From: Bordetella parapertussis
GTDB taxonomy: Bacteria > Bacteroidota > Bacteroidia > Chitinophagales > Chitinophagaceae
Length of the DNA: 64,000 bases
Assembly: GCA_943331005.2 (NCBI GenBank)
Contig: CALQJX020000005.1
Location: 62,001 to 126,000, forward strand
Direction: 5' to 3'
Made by a program: the position numbers and the translations under genes. Below, one piece after another: positions 1 through 8,358 of the stretch (positions are counted from its first letter, which is position 1; every line of letters starts with the position of its first letter). The notes under the pieces were generated by a model. That model made no database searches. It saw only the letters and a program-made list of their open reading frames with translations, and was not told where the DNA came from.

Positions 1-764
1 AGACCCTGCCGGAAGCCTATACTGCTGCTTATAAAGCACACAAACAGGATATGGGTGTGTGGGCAGAAGATGTGTACAAAACATCTATGCTCTCATCGGC
101 AGAACAGCTGAAGGCATGGGCGGCGAATGTAACCTATGCGGATAGTGCCAGCATCATCAATGATGCAGGTTATCAGCTGTATGATGCCATCAGCAAGGTG
201 CGTAAGCAGAAAATAACCCCGGAGCTATCGAAGTACAATAACAATATGCGCTACCTGGAAAGATTGTACATGAGGGCACAGATGGCACAGAAATATTATG
301 AACCACTGTATCCGGATGCCAACCTGACCCTGCGCCTCACTTACGGACAGGTGAAAGGACTAGACCCCGACGGACCGGCAAAATATTCTTACCAGACCAC
401 GCTGGGTGATGCTATTGTGCTACACGATCCGAAGTCGGATATATTCAAGGTTCCGGCAAAACTGATAGAACTGTATGAAAAGAAAGACTACGGCAGGTGG
501 GGTGTAAACGGAGTAATGCCGCTGGCTTTTGTAGCATCCAACCACACTTCGGGTGGTAATTCGGGCAGCCCGGTACTGAACGCGAACGGAGAGCTGATAG
601 GCACCAATTTCGATCGTGCCTATGAGGGAACCATGAGCGATTATTACTTTGACCCGAACAGGTGTCGTAATATATCTGTAGATATAAGGTACACACTATT
701 TATCATAGAGAAGTTTGGTGGCGCCGGCTGGCTCATCAACGAGATGAACATCATTAAGAACTAA
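1..764 (+). CDS. S46 family dipeptidyl peptidase, C-terminal part (DPP11-like)
   Basis: The gene enters from the left edge; the reading frame is open from base 3, so the N-terminal part is missing. The visible part carries the S46 serine motif GNSGSP at about bases 558-575, followed by the family signature GTMSD and a conserved C-terminal DIRYxLFIIEK segment. S46 enzymes are periplasmic or outer-membrane-associated peptidases that remove dipeptides from protein fragments in Bacteroidota. The residue 18 positions after the catalytic Ser is Arg (in FDR). From knowledge of the family this position sets S1 specificity: Arg in the Asp/Glu-specific DPP11, Gly in DPP7. A DPP11-like preference is therefore inferred. 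A terminator-like hairpin follows. Confidence 0.9.
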   Translation, partial: TLPEAYTAAYKAHKQDMGVWAEDVYKTSMLSSAEQLKAWAANVTYADSASIINDAGYQLYDAISKVRKQKITPELSKYNNNMRYLERLYMRAQMAQKYYEPLYPDANLTLRLTYGQVKGLDPDGPAKYSYQTTLGDAIVLHDPKSDIFKVPAKLIELYEKKDYGRWGVNGVMPLAFVASNHTSGGNSGSPVLNANGELIGTNFDRAYEGTMSDYYFDPNRCRNISVDIRYTLFIIEKFGGAGWLINEMNIIKN

Positions 765-801
765 GCGGCCCGGCACTTCAGGGTTCTTAGCTGTCTGTAT
801 T

Positions 802-843
802 GCCCGGAGAAAGATCTGTGTCTTCTTCGGGCAATATTTTTTT
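802..843 (+). terminator. Rho-independent terminator after the S46 peptidase gene
   Basis: Imperfect hairpin: GCCCGGAGAAAGA pairs with TCTTCTTCGGGC with one bulge or mismatch, followed by AATATTTTTTT. It lies 38 bases past the stop codon. Confidence 0.6.
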
Positions 844-1095
844 GTCGACATAGTTTATGACAAATGACATTGAAAAAGCGAACAATAACATTACTCCGGC
901 CATATAGCTACCATTTTCAGTTATGTCCCAATAGCGGGTTTATATTATATATACAGTAATAATCGTGCCAAACTTTGTGGATATGGGTGCGAACGAAATG
1001 TAAAATTGTTAATGTAGAACTAAAAATGTGCGCAGTATGTGGATAGGTTATATCGATATATTGCTATTCTATTTACCAGTCAAGGTTTTATGATT

Positions 1096-1103
1096 TACCT
1101 TTG
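1096..1103 (+). promoter_or_regulatory. Bacteroidota -7 element of trxA
   Basis: TACCTTTG matches the TAnnTTTG -7 consensus exactly and lies 39 bases before the trxA ATG. A -33 TTTG at the usual spacing is not clear. Confidence 0.55.
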
Positions 1104-1142
1104 TCCTTCACAGCAATAAAAACTAATTAAACAAAACAAGCA

Positions 1143-1463
1143 ATGGCAGCAGTATACACTGATTCAAATTTCGATGCCGAAGTATTAAAGGCAGACAAGC
1201 TTTCCGTAATAGATTTCTGGGCTCCATGGTGTGGTCCATGTCTGGCCCTCGGCCCAACGATCGACGCTTTGTCTAAAGAGTATGAGGGTAAAGTGAATGT
1301 AGGTAAAGTGAATGTAGATGAGAACCCAAACCTCAGCATCAATTACGGTGTTACCAGCATTCCATGTGTATTGTTCATAAAAGATGGTCAGGTTGTAGAT
1401 AAGCAGCTGGGTATGGCTCCAAAGAACATTTTCGACAAAAAGATACAGAAGATACTGGGCTAA
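1143..1463 (+). CDS. trxA: Thioredoxin
   Basis: A 106-residue single-domain thioredoxin, the normal length for the family. The active site WCGPC lies at residues 29-33 within FWAPWCGPC, and the cis-proline region reads TSIPCVL with an extra Cys after the Pro. It reduces disulfides in cytoplasmic proteins and would serve the thioredoxin-coupled ArsC encoded at 36.8 kb. It is a stand-alone gene with its own -7 element and a strong terminator. There is no signal peptide, so it is cytoplasmic. Confidence 0.95.
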   Translation: MAAVYTDSNFDAEVLKADKLSVIDFWAPWCGPCLALGPTIDALSKEYEGKVNVGKVNVDENPNLSINYGVTSIPCVLFIKDGQVVDKQLGMAPKNIFDKKIQKILG

Positions 1464-1487
1464 TCAAGGCTGGTGCTTTTAATAGAT

Positions 1488-1527
1488 ACGTCCCGTACAG
1501 GTAAGCTGTACGGGACGTGTTTTTTTT
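1488..1527 (+). terminator. Strong terminator between trxA and the convergent lipoprotein gene
   Basis: A perfect 13-base stem (ACGTCCCGTACAG with its complement), a 5-base loop GTAAG, then G and eight T. It probably ends trxA transcripts and sits just beyond the stop of the opposing gene. Confidence 0.9.
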
Positions 1528-1534
1528 GGGAAGA

Positions 1535-2080
1535 TCAGTGGAGGCAACCTGCGTATACACTGGCTTTGAGCACAAATGCTGCAGGGGCCTGTGGTTTTAT
1601 AACAGCAAGCAGGGAATCCGCACTTTTGTTGCTGTAAAAGAGGCCGGCCATCAGTGCTATATTCTTGTCGTTGGTCTGCTGACTGTAAATGATGTAGTAC
1701 TCCAGGCTGAGTGTGCCGGACTCTGTGCGGCGCGGGTAGTATTCGCCGCGATACATTTCGTCCTCATCATTTTCGCTCAGCACTATTTTATCTTTTTCCT
1801 TGCTATAGGTGCGGTTCATGGTATCTATCTGCAGTTTCAGGCTGTTGCTGAGGGCATACATCTGCTGCTGCAGGGGCGCATAACTGAAGCCGGTATCGGC
1901 AATGACGGCATACATGGTTTCGTACTCGCTTTGCGGGTAGTCTACATCGAGCGATGAAATAGTGTCTGCCACCACAGAATCTGCCTGTGGCGGGGTAGTA
2001 CCTTTATCAGTAGCATTGTTGCAGGCAAAAAGCTGCAGCAGCACTATTGTAGAGATAGCTGTACGGAAACGAGTGCGCAT
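1535..2080 (-). CDS. Putative lipoprotein of unknown function
   Basis: 181 residues. The N-terminus is a short basic segment, a hydrophobic stretch and a lipobox ending at Cys20 (LFAC), followed by an Asn/Asp/Thr-rich linker. This predicts an exported lipidated protein. The rest is polar with some helical character, and I recognise no domain. It begins 9 bases after the stop of trmH, so the two are probably co-transcribed from the trmH promoter. There is no sign of damage. Confidence 0.75.
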   Translation of the reverse strand: MRTRFRTAISTIVLLQLFACNNATDKGTTPPQADSVVADTISSLDVDYPQSEYETMYAVIADTGFSYAPLQQQMYALSNSLKLQIDTMNRTYSKEKDKIVLSENDEDEMYRGEYYPRRTESGTLSLEYYIIYSQQTNDKNIALMAGLFYSNKSADSLLAVIKPQAPAAFVLKASVYAGCLH

Positions 2081-2089
2081 AAAAGAATG

Positions 2090-2698
2090 TTATTCCTCGG
2101 GTGAAGCAATTTCCGGTTCCAGGCCCCATTTGTCGGCCAGAGTTTGCCAGCGGTCGGCAGGCAACTGCGGACTGCCATCGTATTTACCGGCATTGTTGCG
2201 TTGTCTGAAGGCTTCGTAAAGGGTGATGGCGCAAGCAACAGAGATATTGAGCGACTGTACCATGCCCACTTGAGGGATGATGAAGTTGCCATCGCAATGC
2301 GCAAGACATTCTTCTGTAACCCCGTCGCGTTCGTTGCCGAATACCAGTGCTACATTTTCGGTCAGGTTCAGATCATAGAGCGATGACGACTGCACACCCA
2401 GGTGGGTTGCATAAACTTTATCGCACAGTTCTCTTACAGCCTTCATGCAGGTTTCGGTATCGCTGAACTGGCGCACGGTGAGCCACCCCAGCGCACTTGC
2501 AGAGCTGGTCTTGCCAAATTTTTTGTGACGGGGAATGGTGGTATTGAGTACAAATACATATTGAACACCTACTGCATCGCAGGTGCGCATTACTGCAGAT
2601 ATGTTATGCGGGTCGTGTACGTTTTCCATTACTACCACCAGGCCGCCTTGCCTGCGGTTCAGCACTTTTTTGATCTTTGCTTCGCGTTCGGGAGTCAT
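2090..2698 (-). CDS. trmH: TrmH-type tRNA 2'-O-methyltransferase (SpoU family)
   Basis: 202 residues. The SPOUT motifs appear in order: motif 1 with the N-x-x-A-V-x-R core near residue 33, motif 2 LVFGNERDGV near residue 117, and motif 3 with QSLNISVACAITLYEA near residues 148-163. These build the knotted SAM-binding site. TrmH methylates the ribose of G18 in tRNA. The protein lacks a long substrate-recognition N-domain, which fits TrmH better than RlmB. Assignment to TrmH rather than another SpoU paralogue is inferred. The ATG lies only six bases after a perfect -7 element, suggesting a leaderless mRNA. Confidence 0.88.
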   Translation of the reverse strand: MTPEREAKIKKVLNRRQGGLVVVMENVHDPHNISAVMRTCDAVGVQYVFVLNTTIPRHKKFGKTSSASALGWLTVRQFSDTETCMKAVRELCDKVYATHLGVQSSSLYDLNLTENVALVFGNERDGVTEECLAHCDGNFIIPQVGMVQSLNISVACAITLYEAFRQRNNAGKYDGSPQLPADRWQTLADKWGLEPEIASPEE

Positions 2699-2703
2699 AG
2701 GTG

Positions 2704-2711
2704 CAAAAGTA
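2704..2711 (-). promoter_or_regulatory. -7 element of trmH
   Basis: Read on the minus strand, TACTTTTG matches TAnnTTTG and is followed by CACCT and then the ATG. The expected start of transcription is within a few bases of the start codon. Confidence 0.55.
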
Positions 2712-2735
2712 ACTTTTCGTTCTTATGATGGCAAA

Positions 2736-5357
2736 CTATGGTTTTTCGCCCGTATGGCTGGGCGGATAACCGAAATGCTCGGAGAAACAACGGGTGAAGT
2801 AGGACTGCGAAGTGAAACCGGTAGCATAGGCTGTTTCGGTGATGTTGCCTTCTTTTTTCAGCAGCATTTCCCTTGCTTTCTCCAGCCTTATGGTCTTGAT
2901 GAGTTCTGAAGGTGAGTAGCCGGTAAGCGTCTTTATCTTTCGCTGGAAGTGGCTGCGGTTGATGTTCATGAGGCCGGCCAGCATCTCTACCGACAGTTGC
3001 GGATCATCGAGGTGTTCGTGAATGATGTCGTAGCATTTCTGCGTGAACGGATCTGTGCCTGAGAAGCGGGCTTCTAAATCTTTCTGCTCGTCGGTGGTGG
3101 CAGTCTGGTAGGTAGCTTTTTGCCGGCGCAGCAGTTCCAGCTGGTTGCGCACCAGGCCCTTTAGTTCGGCAGGGCTGAAGGGTTTGGGCAGGTAGGCCTG
3201 AGCCCCTTCGGCAATAGTATTTGTTCTCGATTGCAGCGATGCTTTGGCACTGAGAATAATGACCGGCAGATGGGCGTAAGCCATATTGTTTCTTATCTCC
3301 TTCAGCAGCTCCAGGCCGTCTTTCTGCGGCATCATAAGGTCTGTAATTACCAGATCGGGCAGGGTAGCGGAAAGCAGTGTAGCAGCTTCGGCGCCATTGG
3401 TGGCAGTGAGCACATGGTACCCCTCTTCCTGCAGCAGTGCTTTATTGAATTGTAGAATATCGTTATCATCTTCCACCAATAGTATCACCTCTGCCTGAGG
3501 GTCTGTAATGTCAGTATTGCCGGTGGCAGCAGCTGCCCTTTGCAAGGAGCAGGTTACGGTAAATACAGCACCCTTGCCTGCCTCGCTGGCTATGGTAATA
3601 GTTCCATTCAGCAGGTGTACCAATTCTCTGGTGAGCGACAGGCCTATACCTATTCCCATTACGCCTGCCTGTTGCTGTGCGTCTGACCGGTAAAAACGAT
3701 CGAATATCTTTTCCTGCTCGAGGGCGGGTATGCCCGGCCCCGAATCCCAAACGGTAATATTGAGCGTCAGGGTATCTGCTGAAGCGTTGGTGGTGTTTAT
3801 TTCTACTCCGGCAGTGCCACCCGATGGTGTGTATTTTATGGCATTGCCTGCCAGGTTGTTCACTATTTTTTCCAGTGCATCGCGGTCGAATAGTGTATTG
3901 CCTGTAGCAGCATCGCACTGGCAGGAGAGGGTAATATTCTTTTCTGCCGCCATGAGGCGGTACTGGCCAAAGAGCTGCGTGGCAAATTCATCTATGCTGC
4001 CCACGCTTTGGTGCAGGGTATAGCTGGCGGCATCTATCTTAGCTATATCCAGCATCTGGGCTATGAGGTCGTTGAGTCTTTGCGTGTTGCGGGCGGCAAT
4101 ATCCAGTTGTTGCAGCATGGCGGGGTCGGTGGTCTTTTGCTGCAACACTTCTATAGGGCCCTTTATCATGGAGAGTGGTGTGCGGATCTCGTGCGCAACA
4201 TTGGCAAAGAAGCGACCTTTGGCTTCTTCCACCTGTGTGCGTACCCTGTTCCTGAAAGTTGTGTAGACAAAAACAACAGCCCCTGCTGCCAGCACCAGCA
4301 CAAATACGATGATGATAATAAGGATGGTGTTGCGTTGCTGCTGCATGGCAAGGTTGGCGGTCTTCAGTTCCAGTTCCTGTGTTTGTATGGTCTGCCGGCT
4401 TTTTTCGGTCTGGTATTGTTTGTCCAGTTTCAGCACATAGCTGTTTATGTCTTCGTTGCTGAAAGAGTCGTTGAGGGTAGCGTAGAGATACAGGTATTTA
4501 TAGGCATTGCGGAAATCGTTCAGTGCTGCAAAAGACTCGGCCATAGTGCCGTATACATGGGCTATGTCGCGCTTGTTGCCAAATTTTTCGGCAGAAGCTA
4601 CAGACTGATAATAATACCTGAGGGCTTCTTTGTAGTCCTTTTTCTGGTAGGAGTAGTAGCCCAGATTGAAAGAGATCTTGAACAGTTGCGACTGGTTGTT
4701 CAGCGCCTTCCATATATCGTATGCCTCCAGGTAGTATTTTTTAGCGGTGTCGGGTTGGTTTATGGCCGTGTAATAGGCACCCATGTTGAAGAGGTAATAA
4801 GCCTTCATAGAACTATCGGGGTAGCGGGAGAGGATGTCTTTCACTTCATCGAGCACAATTCTGGCACTATCGAACTCGCCCAGCTGTTGGTGCATTACAG
4901 AAATGTTGATGAGTTGATTGCCCACACTATCCTGTCCTTGCAGTTTTTTCAGTATAGCTATTTCTTTTCTGTAATAGCCTTTCGATTCCTGGTGATGCCC
5001 CTGAATGAAGTAGGCATATCCTATTTCTCCATAAAGTAAGGCGATTTCTTTATTGTCTTGGGGAGGGCTGCAAAGTGCCAGTGCTGCAAAGTAGAGGTCT
5101 ACCGATTCTTTTTCTTTCTTTTTGCCAAAAAGCGCCTTACCCTTCAGCCGCATTGCGGTAATGGTATTCTTGTGGTCCTTGTTTTCCCGAGCCAGTTTAA
5201 GAACGGCATCGGCTATGGTGATGGCGGTATCGTATTTTTTGGCATTACTCACCTCTTTGAGCTTTGCCATGAGGGTAAGTAGCGTTTTGTCCTGTGCAAA
5301 TGCAGGGCTGTATAAAAGAGAAAACAATAATAATAGTGAGAGGCAAAGTCTGTTCAT
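2736..5357 (-). CDS. Hybrid two-component sensor with TPR input, kinase, receiver and AraC output
   Basis: 873 residues from the chosen ATG; an upstream in-frame ATG at 5381 adds eight residues but gives a poorer signal peptide. In order: signal peptide (1-22); periplasmic TPR helices (about 25-310); coiled coil; membrane span (about 344-366); HisKA with H389 in the AHEIRTP H-box; HATPase with N-box N505, DSGPG and GIGIGLSL glycine boxes; receiver with phosphoacceptor D673 in ITDLMMP and Lys725; AraC-type helix-turn-helix (about 775-873). Sensor and transcription factor are one polypeptide, as in Bacteroidota HTCS proteins. The input is TPR rather than the beta-propeller of polysaccharide-sensing HTCS, so the ligand is unknown. 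No partner genes are adjacent. Confidence 0.93.
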   Translation of the reverse strand: MNRLCLSLLLLFSLLYSPAFAQDKTLLTLMAKLKEVSNAKKYDTAITIADAVLKLARENKDHKNTITAMRLKGKALFGKKKEKESVDLYFAALALCSPPQDNKEIALLYGEIGYAYFIQGHHQESKGYYRKEIAILKKLQGQDSVGNQLINISVMHQQLGEFDSARIVLDEVKDILSRYPDSSMKAYYLFNMGAYYTAINQPDTAKKYYLEAYDIWKALNNQSQLFKISFNLGYYSYQKKDYKEALRYYYQSVASAEKFGNKRDIAHVYGTMAESFAALNDFRNAYKYLYLYATLNDSFSNEDINSYVLKLDKQYQTEKSRQTIQTQELELKTANLAMQQQRNTILIIIIVFVLVLAAGAVVFVYTTFRNRVRTQVEEAKGRFFANVAHEIRTPLSMIKGPIEVLQQKTTDPAMLQQLDIAARNTQRLNDLIAQMLDIAKIDAASYTLHQSVGSIDEFATQLFGQYRLMAAEKNITLSCQCDAATGNTLFDRDALEKIVNNLAGNAIKYTPSGGTAGVEINTTNASADTLTLNITVWDSGPGIPALEQEKIFDRFYRSDAQQQAGVMGIGIGLSLTRELVHLLNGTITIASEAGKGAVFTVTCSLQRAAAATGNTDITDPQAEVILLVEDDNDILQFNKALLQEEGYHVLTATNGAEAATLLSATLPDLVITDLMMPQKDGLELLKEIRNNMAYAHLPVIILSAKASLQSRTNTIAEGAQAYLPKPFSPAELKGLVRNQLELLRRQKATYQTATTDEQKDLEARFSGTDPFTQKCYDIIHEHLDDPQLSVEMLAGLMNINRSHFQRKIKTLTGYSPSELIKTIRLEKAREMLLKKEGNITETAYATGFTSQSYFTRCFSEHFGYPPSHTGEKP

Positions 5358-5492
5358 GGGTGGCTGTTTGTGGTAAAGCAATAGACAAACACGCTGCCAA
5401 ATTATGCTAAAAAACAGTTAAGTAGAATGATATTGATGCGCTCTATGGCAATAGTTGGCGGTATCTCATTACAAATCGTAATTTTACGACCA

Positions 5493-6416
5493 ATGGAGTA
5501 TCCTTACAAGATATCTGCGGTTATATGTTCCTATAACAGGGCCCGGTTCATAATAGATGCGGTAGAAAGTCTTTTCGGCCAGGACATGGACAAAGACCTC
5601 TATGAAGTGATAGTTGTGGACAATAACAGCACAGATAACACGCTGGCATTGCTGGAGCAGTATAAAAAAGAGCATCCTGCTTATCATTTCAGTTATTACA
5701 CAGAAATGCAGCAAGGGGTATCTTTTACCCGTACCCGCTGTGCTAAAGAGGCAAAGGGAGCTATAATAGCCTATCTGGATGATGACTCTACAGCGCAGCC
5801 CGGCTGGTTGGCCACTACTGTAGCCTTTTTTGCGCAACATCCCGAATGTTATTCGACCGGTGGTAAGATAGTACCCCGCTTCCTTACCGGTGTGCCGGAA
5901 TGGTTCTCGAAGTATTTCTTCGGGCTGGTGGGCAACTTCGATCAGGGGCCTAGGGTAAAAAAACTCACAGGCGCCCGCTACCCCTGCGGAGCCAATATGG
6001 CCTTCCGAAGGGAGGTGTTTACAGAAATTGGTTATTTCAATACTGATCTGGGCCGCAAGGGTAACGGTTTGCTTGCCAATGAAGAAAAAGATATATACTT
6101 GCGTATACTGGCTGCCGGGCACGATGTGTACTACCTGCCCGATGTGTGGGTGCTGCACAGTGTAGAGGCCAATAAGTTTGACAAAGCTTATGTGCGCAGG
6201 CACAGTATGGGCATAGGTGGCGGTGAGCGGCTGCGCCTGAAGGGCAATAACGGAGCTTTGTTGCTGAAATTTATAGAGTACTTTATGAAGTGGGGCTATG
6301 CCGTTGTGTACGGACTGGGCTTTCTGCTGAAAGGGCAGGTGAGCAAATTTGTGATGCTGGAGCGTTTCAGGTGGTGGGTCATCATGGGACTTTTGGATCC
6401 CAAGGGGGCTTCCTGA
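5493..6416 (+). CDS. Family 2 glycosyltransferase
   Basis: 307 residues from the chosen start. The fold begins immediately with KISAVICSYNR, the nucleotide-sugar motif VVDNNSTDNT follows, and AYLDDDS supplies the DxD metal site. Later come an acceptor-side GANMAFRR and ANEEKD, and a hydrophobic segment (VVYGLGFLL) near the C-terminus that may touch the membrane. It transfers an unidentified sugar. An in-frame ATG at 5427 would add 22 residues that do not belong to the family. The -7-like TAATTTTA at 5479-5486 also favours the start at 5493. It is divergent from the hybrid sensor gene and not in a polysaccharide cluster. Confidence 0.85.
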   Translation: MEYPYKISAVICSYNRARFIIDAVESLFGQDMDKDLYEVIVVDNNSTDNTLALLEQYKKEHPAYHFSYYTEMQQGVSFTRTRCAKEAKGAIIAYLDDDSTAQPGWLATTVAFFAQHPECYSTGGKIVPRFLTGVPEWFSKYFFGLVGNFDQGPRVKKLTGARYPCGANMAFRREVFTEIGYFNTDLGRKGNGLLANEEKDIYLRILAAGHDVYYLPDVWVLHSVEANKFDKAYVRRHSMGIGGGERLRLKGNNGALLLKFIEYFMKWGYAVVYGLGFLLKGQVSKFVMLERFRWWVIMGLLDPKGAS

Positions 6417-6483
6417 TGAATTAGGCCTAGTGCTATTTGTGCTCACTACCTTTTCATATGTGTACCTGCATGTCATTTACCCT

Positions 6484-6491
6484 TAACTTTA
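6484..6491 (+). promoter_or_regulatory. -7 element before the DUF58 gene
   Basis: TAACTTTA differs from TAnnTTTG at the last base. It lies 23 bases before the GTG start. Confidence 0.4.
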
Positions 6492-6514
6492 CCAATATCT
6501 AATACTATATAATA

Positions 6515-7417
6515 GTGCTGCTGCAACAACCCCTCAATGAGCATCTGGAACTTATAGCCCGACAGGTAGTGGAAGGTTTCATACTGGGCCTGCATAAAAG
6601 TCCGTTTCACGGGTTTTCTGTAGAATTTGCCGAGCATAGGTTATATAATCAGGGCGACCCGCTGAGGCATATAGACTGGCGTGTGTTTGGGCGTACCGAC
6701 AAGCTTTTTGTGAAACGTTTTGAGGAAGAGACCAACCTGAGGTGCTGCCTGGTGCTGGACACATCCTCGTCTATGCAATACCCCAGAGACAGCCAGAAGA
6801 TCAATAAACTACAGTTTTCGTGCGTTGCGGCGGCCAGTCTGCTGCAACTGATGAAGCGCCAGCTCGATGCATCTGCGCTGGCGCTTTTTGATGAGAGTGT
6901 CTATTATATGTCAGATTGCCGGTCTTCTCACAGTCACAACAGAATGTTGATGAATGAGTTGCAGCGTACCCTGAACCTGACCACCGACAACAAGGTAACC
7001 AATGCGGCAGCAGCCCTGCACCTGGTAGCCGAGCAGATGCACAAGCGCTCTCTGGTGGTGATCTTCAGCGATATGATGGATGATACCGAGCGTATAGACG
7101 ACCTCTTTGCGGCACTACTGCACCTGCGCTATAACAAACATGAGGTTATTTTGTTTCATGTTGCAGATGGCGCTCAGGAGGTGGAATTTGAGTTTGAGAA
7201 CAGGCCCTATGAGTTTGTGGATATGGAGAGCGGAGAGCGGGTGAAGTTGCAGCCACAGCAGGTAAAAGAGCAATATATAGAGAAAATGCGTCAATTCAGG
7301 GCAGAGATAGAGCATCGTTGCCATCAGTATCATATAGATAGGGTACCGGTGGATCTTTCGAAGCCTGTGGACGAGGTATTGCATGCTTTTTTGATCAAAC
7401 GAAATAAATTGATGTAA
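6515..7417 (+). CDS. DUF58 domain protein with a von Willebrand A-like fold
   Basis: 300 residues, starting with GTG. The DUF58 hallmark is clear: a G-D-P-x-R-x-I-D-W segment near residue 47, followed by LVLDTSSSM, a metal-ion-dependent adhesion motif (DxSxS). Proteins of this family usually work beside MoxR-type AAA ATPases in cell-envelope or protein-maturation processes. No MoxR gene is adjacent here, so this copy is separated from the usual partner. There is no signal peptide or membrane span, so it is cytoplasmic. The function is not established. Confidence 0.85.
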   Translation: MLLQQPLNEHLELIARQVVEGFILGLHKSPFHGFSVEFAEHRLYNQGDPLRHIDWRVFGRTDKLFVKRFEEETNLRCCLVLDTSSSMQYPRDSQKINKLQFSCVAAASLLQLMKRQLDASALALFDESVYYMSDCRSSHSHNRMLMNELQRTLNLTTDNKVTNAAAALHLVAEQMHKRSLVVIFSDMMDDTERIDDLFAALLHLRYNKHEVILFHVADGAQEVEFEFENRPYEFVDMESGERVKLQPQQVKEQYIEKMRQFRAEIEHRCHQYHIDRVPVDLSKPVDEVLHAFLIKRNKLM

Positions 7418-7433
7418 ATCCACGATTTTTTTC

Positions 7434-7441
7434 TACATTTG
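7434..7441 (+). promoter_or_regulatory. -7 element of the DUF177-rpmF-plsX operon
   Basis: TACATTTG is an exact TAnnTTTG match. A TTG lies 22 bases upstream (7409-7411). It implies a leader of about 75 bases before the DUF177 gene. Confidence 0.55.
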
Positions 7442-7458
7442 CAGCCCGTTTTACCCGT

Positions 7459-7473
7459 ACCCCCTTGTGGGGT
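7459..7473 (+). other. Small hairpin in the operon leader
   Basis: ACCCC and GGGGT pair around the five-base loop CTTGT, in the middle of the leader between the -7 element and the DUF177 start. No T tract follows, so it is not a terminator. A regulatory role is only inferred. Confidence 0.4.
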
Positions 7474-7521
7474 GCTAAAATTATGGCAAAGCGATAGCTG
7501 AGCCGGTAGGCGGAAAAGGGT

Positions 7522-8094
7522 ATGAAGCATAACCGGGAATTTGAGATAGCCTGGATGGGGTTGAAGCCCGGACCACACACCTTGGTGTACGATATTGAAG
7601 ATCGTTTCATGGAGGAGCGTGAGCCCGGAGCGGATTTCAGTAACTGGAATGTACGCGTCACCCTGGGTTTTGATAAGCATGAGGATTTTTTCATGCTGCA
7701 CTTTGACATTGACGGGAAAGTATCGGTTCCCTGCGACCGTTGCGGAGACAATTTCGACCTCCGGTTGTGGGATGAATTCGATCTGGTTATAAAATTGACC
7801 GGAGCGGAGGCTGATGAGATACCGGAAGAAGAAGACGATGTTGTCTTCATTCCGCGTAGCGAAACAGTGATAGACCTGAGTGTATGGATCTATGAGTTCA
7901 TAATGCTGAGTGTTCCACTGCAGCACATACATCCGGACAAAACCGACGGCACACCCGGATGCAATGAAGAAGCACTGAGATTACTGAGTAGTCTTGGTGA
8001 TTATGAAGAAAAACCGGTAAATTCATTGTGGAAAGGGCTGGATGCCTTTAAAACAACTGATGAACTGAAACCCGAAAAGAAGAAAAAGAAGTAA
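7522..8094 (+). CDS. yceD: YceD/DUF177 family protein
   Basis: 190 residues with the family's CDRC motif near residue 73, an acidic stretch (EEEDD near residues 107-112) and a later conserved GCNEEAL. DUF177 proteins sit directly upstream of rpmF across bacteria and are linked to 23S rRNA and 50S assembly. The exact biochemical role is not settled. The Lys-rich C-terminus ends 28 bases before rpmF, with plsX next, the conserved order. The start is the first ATG after the leader hairpin. Confidence 0.85.
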   Translation: MKHNREFEIAWMGLKPGPHTLVYDIEDRFMEEREPGADFSNWNVRVTLGFDKHEDFFMLHFDIDGKVSVPCDRCGDNFDLRLWDEFDLVIKLTGAEADEIPEEEDDVVFIPRSETVIDLSVWIYEFIMLSVPLQHIHPDKTDGTPGCNEEALRLLSSLGDYEEKPVNSLWKGLDAFKTTDELKPEKKKKK

Positions 8095-8122
8095 TATATT
8101 TAACAATTATAAATAAAGTAAA

Positions 8123-8341
8123 ATGCCTAATCCTAAAAGACGACACTCACAGCAGCGAGGCGCAAAACGCAGGACCCACTACAAGGCAACAGCAGAAACC
8201 TGGAGCATAGACAAAACTACAGGTGAAAGCCATCTGCGCCACCGTGCGCATTGGGTTGAGGGTAAACTTTATTATCGCGGTAACGTGGTGATAGACAAAA
8301 CACCTGCAACACCAGAAGCTGAGAGTGAACCAAATCAATAA
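8123..8341 (+). CDS. rpmF: 50S ribosomal protein L32, zinc-free form
   Basis: 72 residues, beginning with the [12 protein letters not shown]-terminus typical of Bacteroidota L32. The two CxxC zinc pairs of the canonical protein are absent and there are no cysteines at all, so this is the C-minus type that does not need zinc. A short acidic tail rich in Pro, Ala and Glu follows. It lies between the DUF177 gene and plsX as in many bacteria. Confidence 0.95.
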   Translation: MPNPKRRHSQQRGAKRRTHYKATAETWSIDKTTGESHLRHRAHWVEGKLYYRGNVVIDKTPATPEAESEPNQ

Positions 8342-8358
8342 CCAGCCATTTTCAACCA

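Larger units (their letters stand above)
765..1142. other. 378-base intergenic gap before trxA
   Basis: No credible coding region. It holds the terminator-like hairpin of the S46 gene at its left end and the trxA -7 element at its right end. Between them it is AT-rich, with two TGTGGATA matches (976-983, 1038-1045) that resemble reversed DnaA boxes. I do not regard them as functional. Confidence 0.7.

Noticed and set aside
976..1046. Two TGTGGATA words resembling DnaA boxes before trxA, plus single perfect boxes at 29214-29222 and 57126-57134
   Set aside because: They are too few and too scattered for an origin, and no dnaA, dnaN or AT-rich unwinding region is nearby.
4008..5039. 343-codon open frame opposite the hybrid sensor gene
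   Set aside because: It lies wholly antisense to a gene with clear domains; its composition follows from the codon use of the real gene.
5830..5837. TTGCGCAA inside the glycosyltransferase gene, and another at 27594-27601
   Set aside because: Single copies within coding sequence; about one chance occurrence per 64 kb is expected, so they carry no weight for the operator model.
5484..6476. 330-codon open frame opposite the glycosyltransferase
   Set aside because: Antisense to a gene with intact GT2 motifs; no domain of its own.
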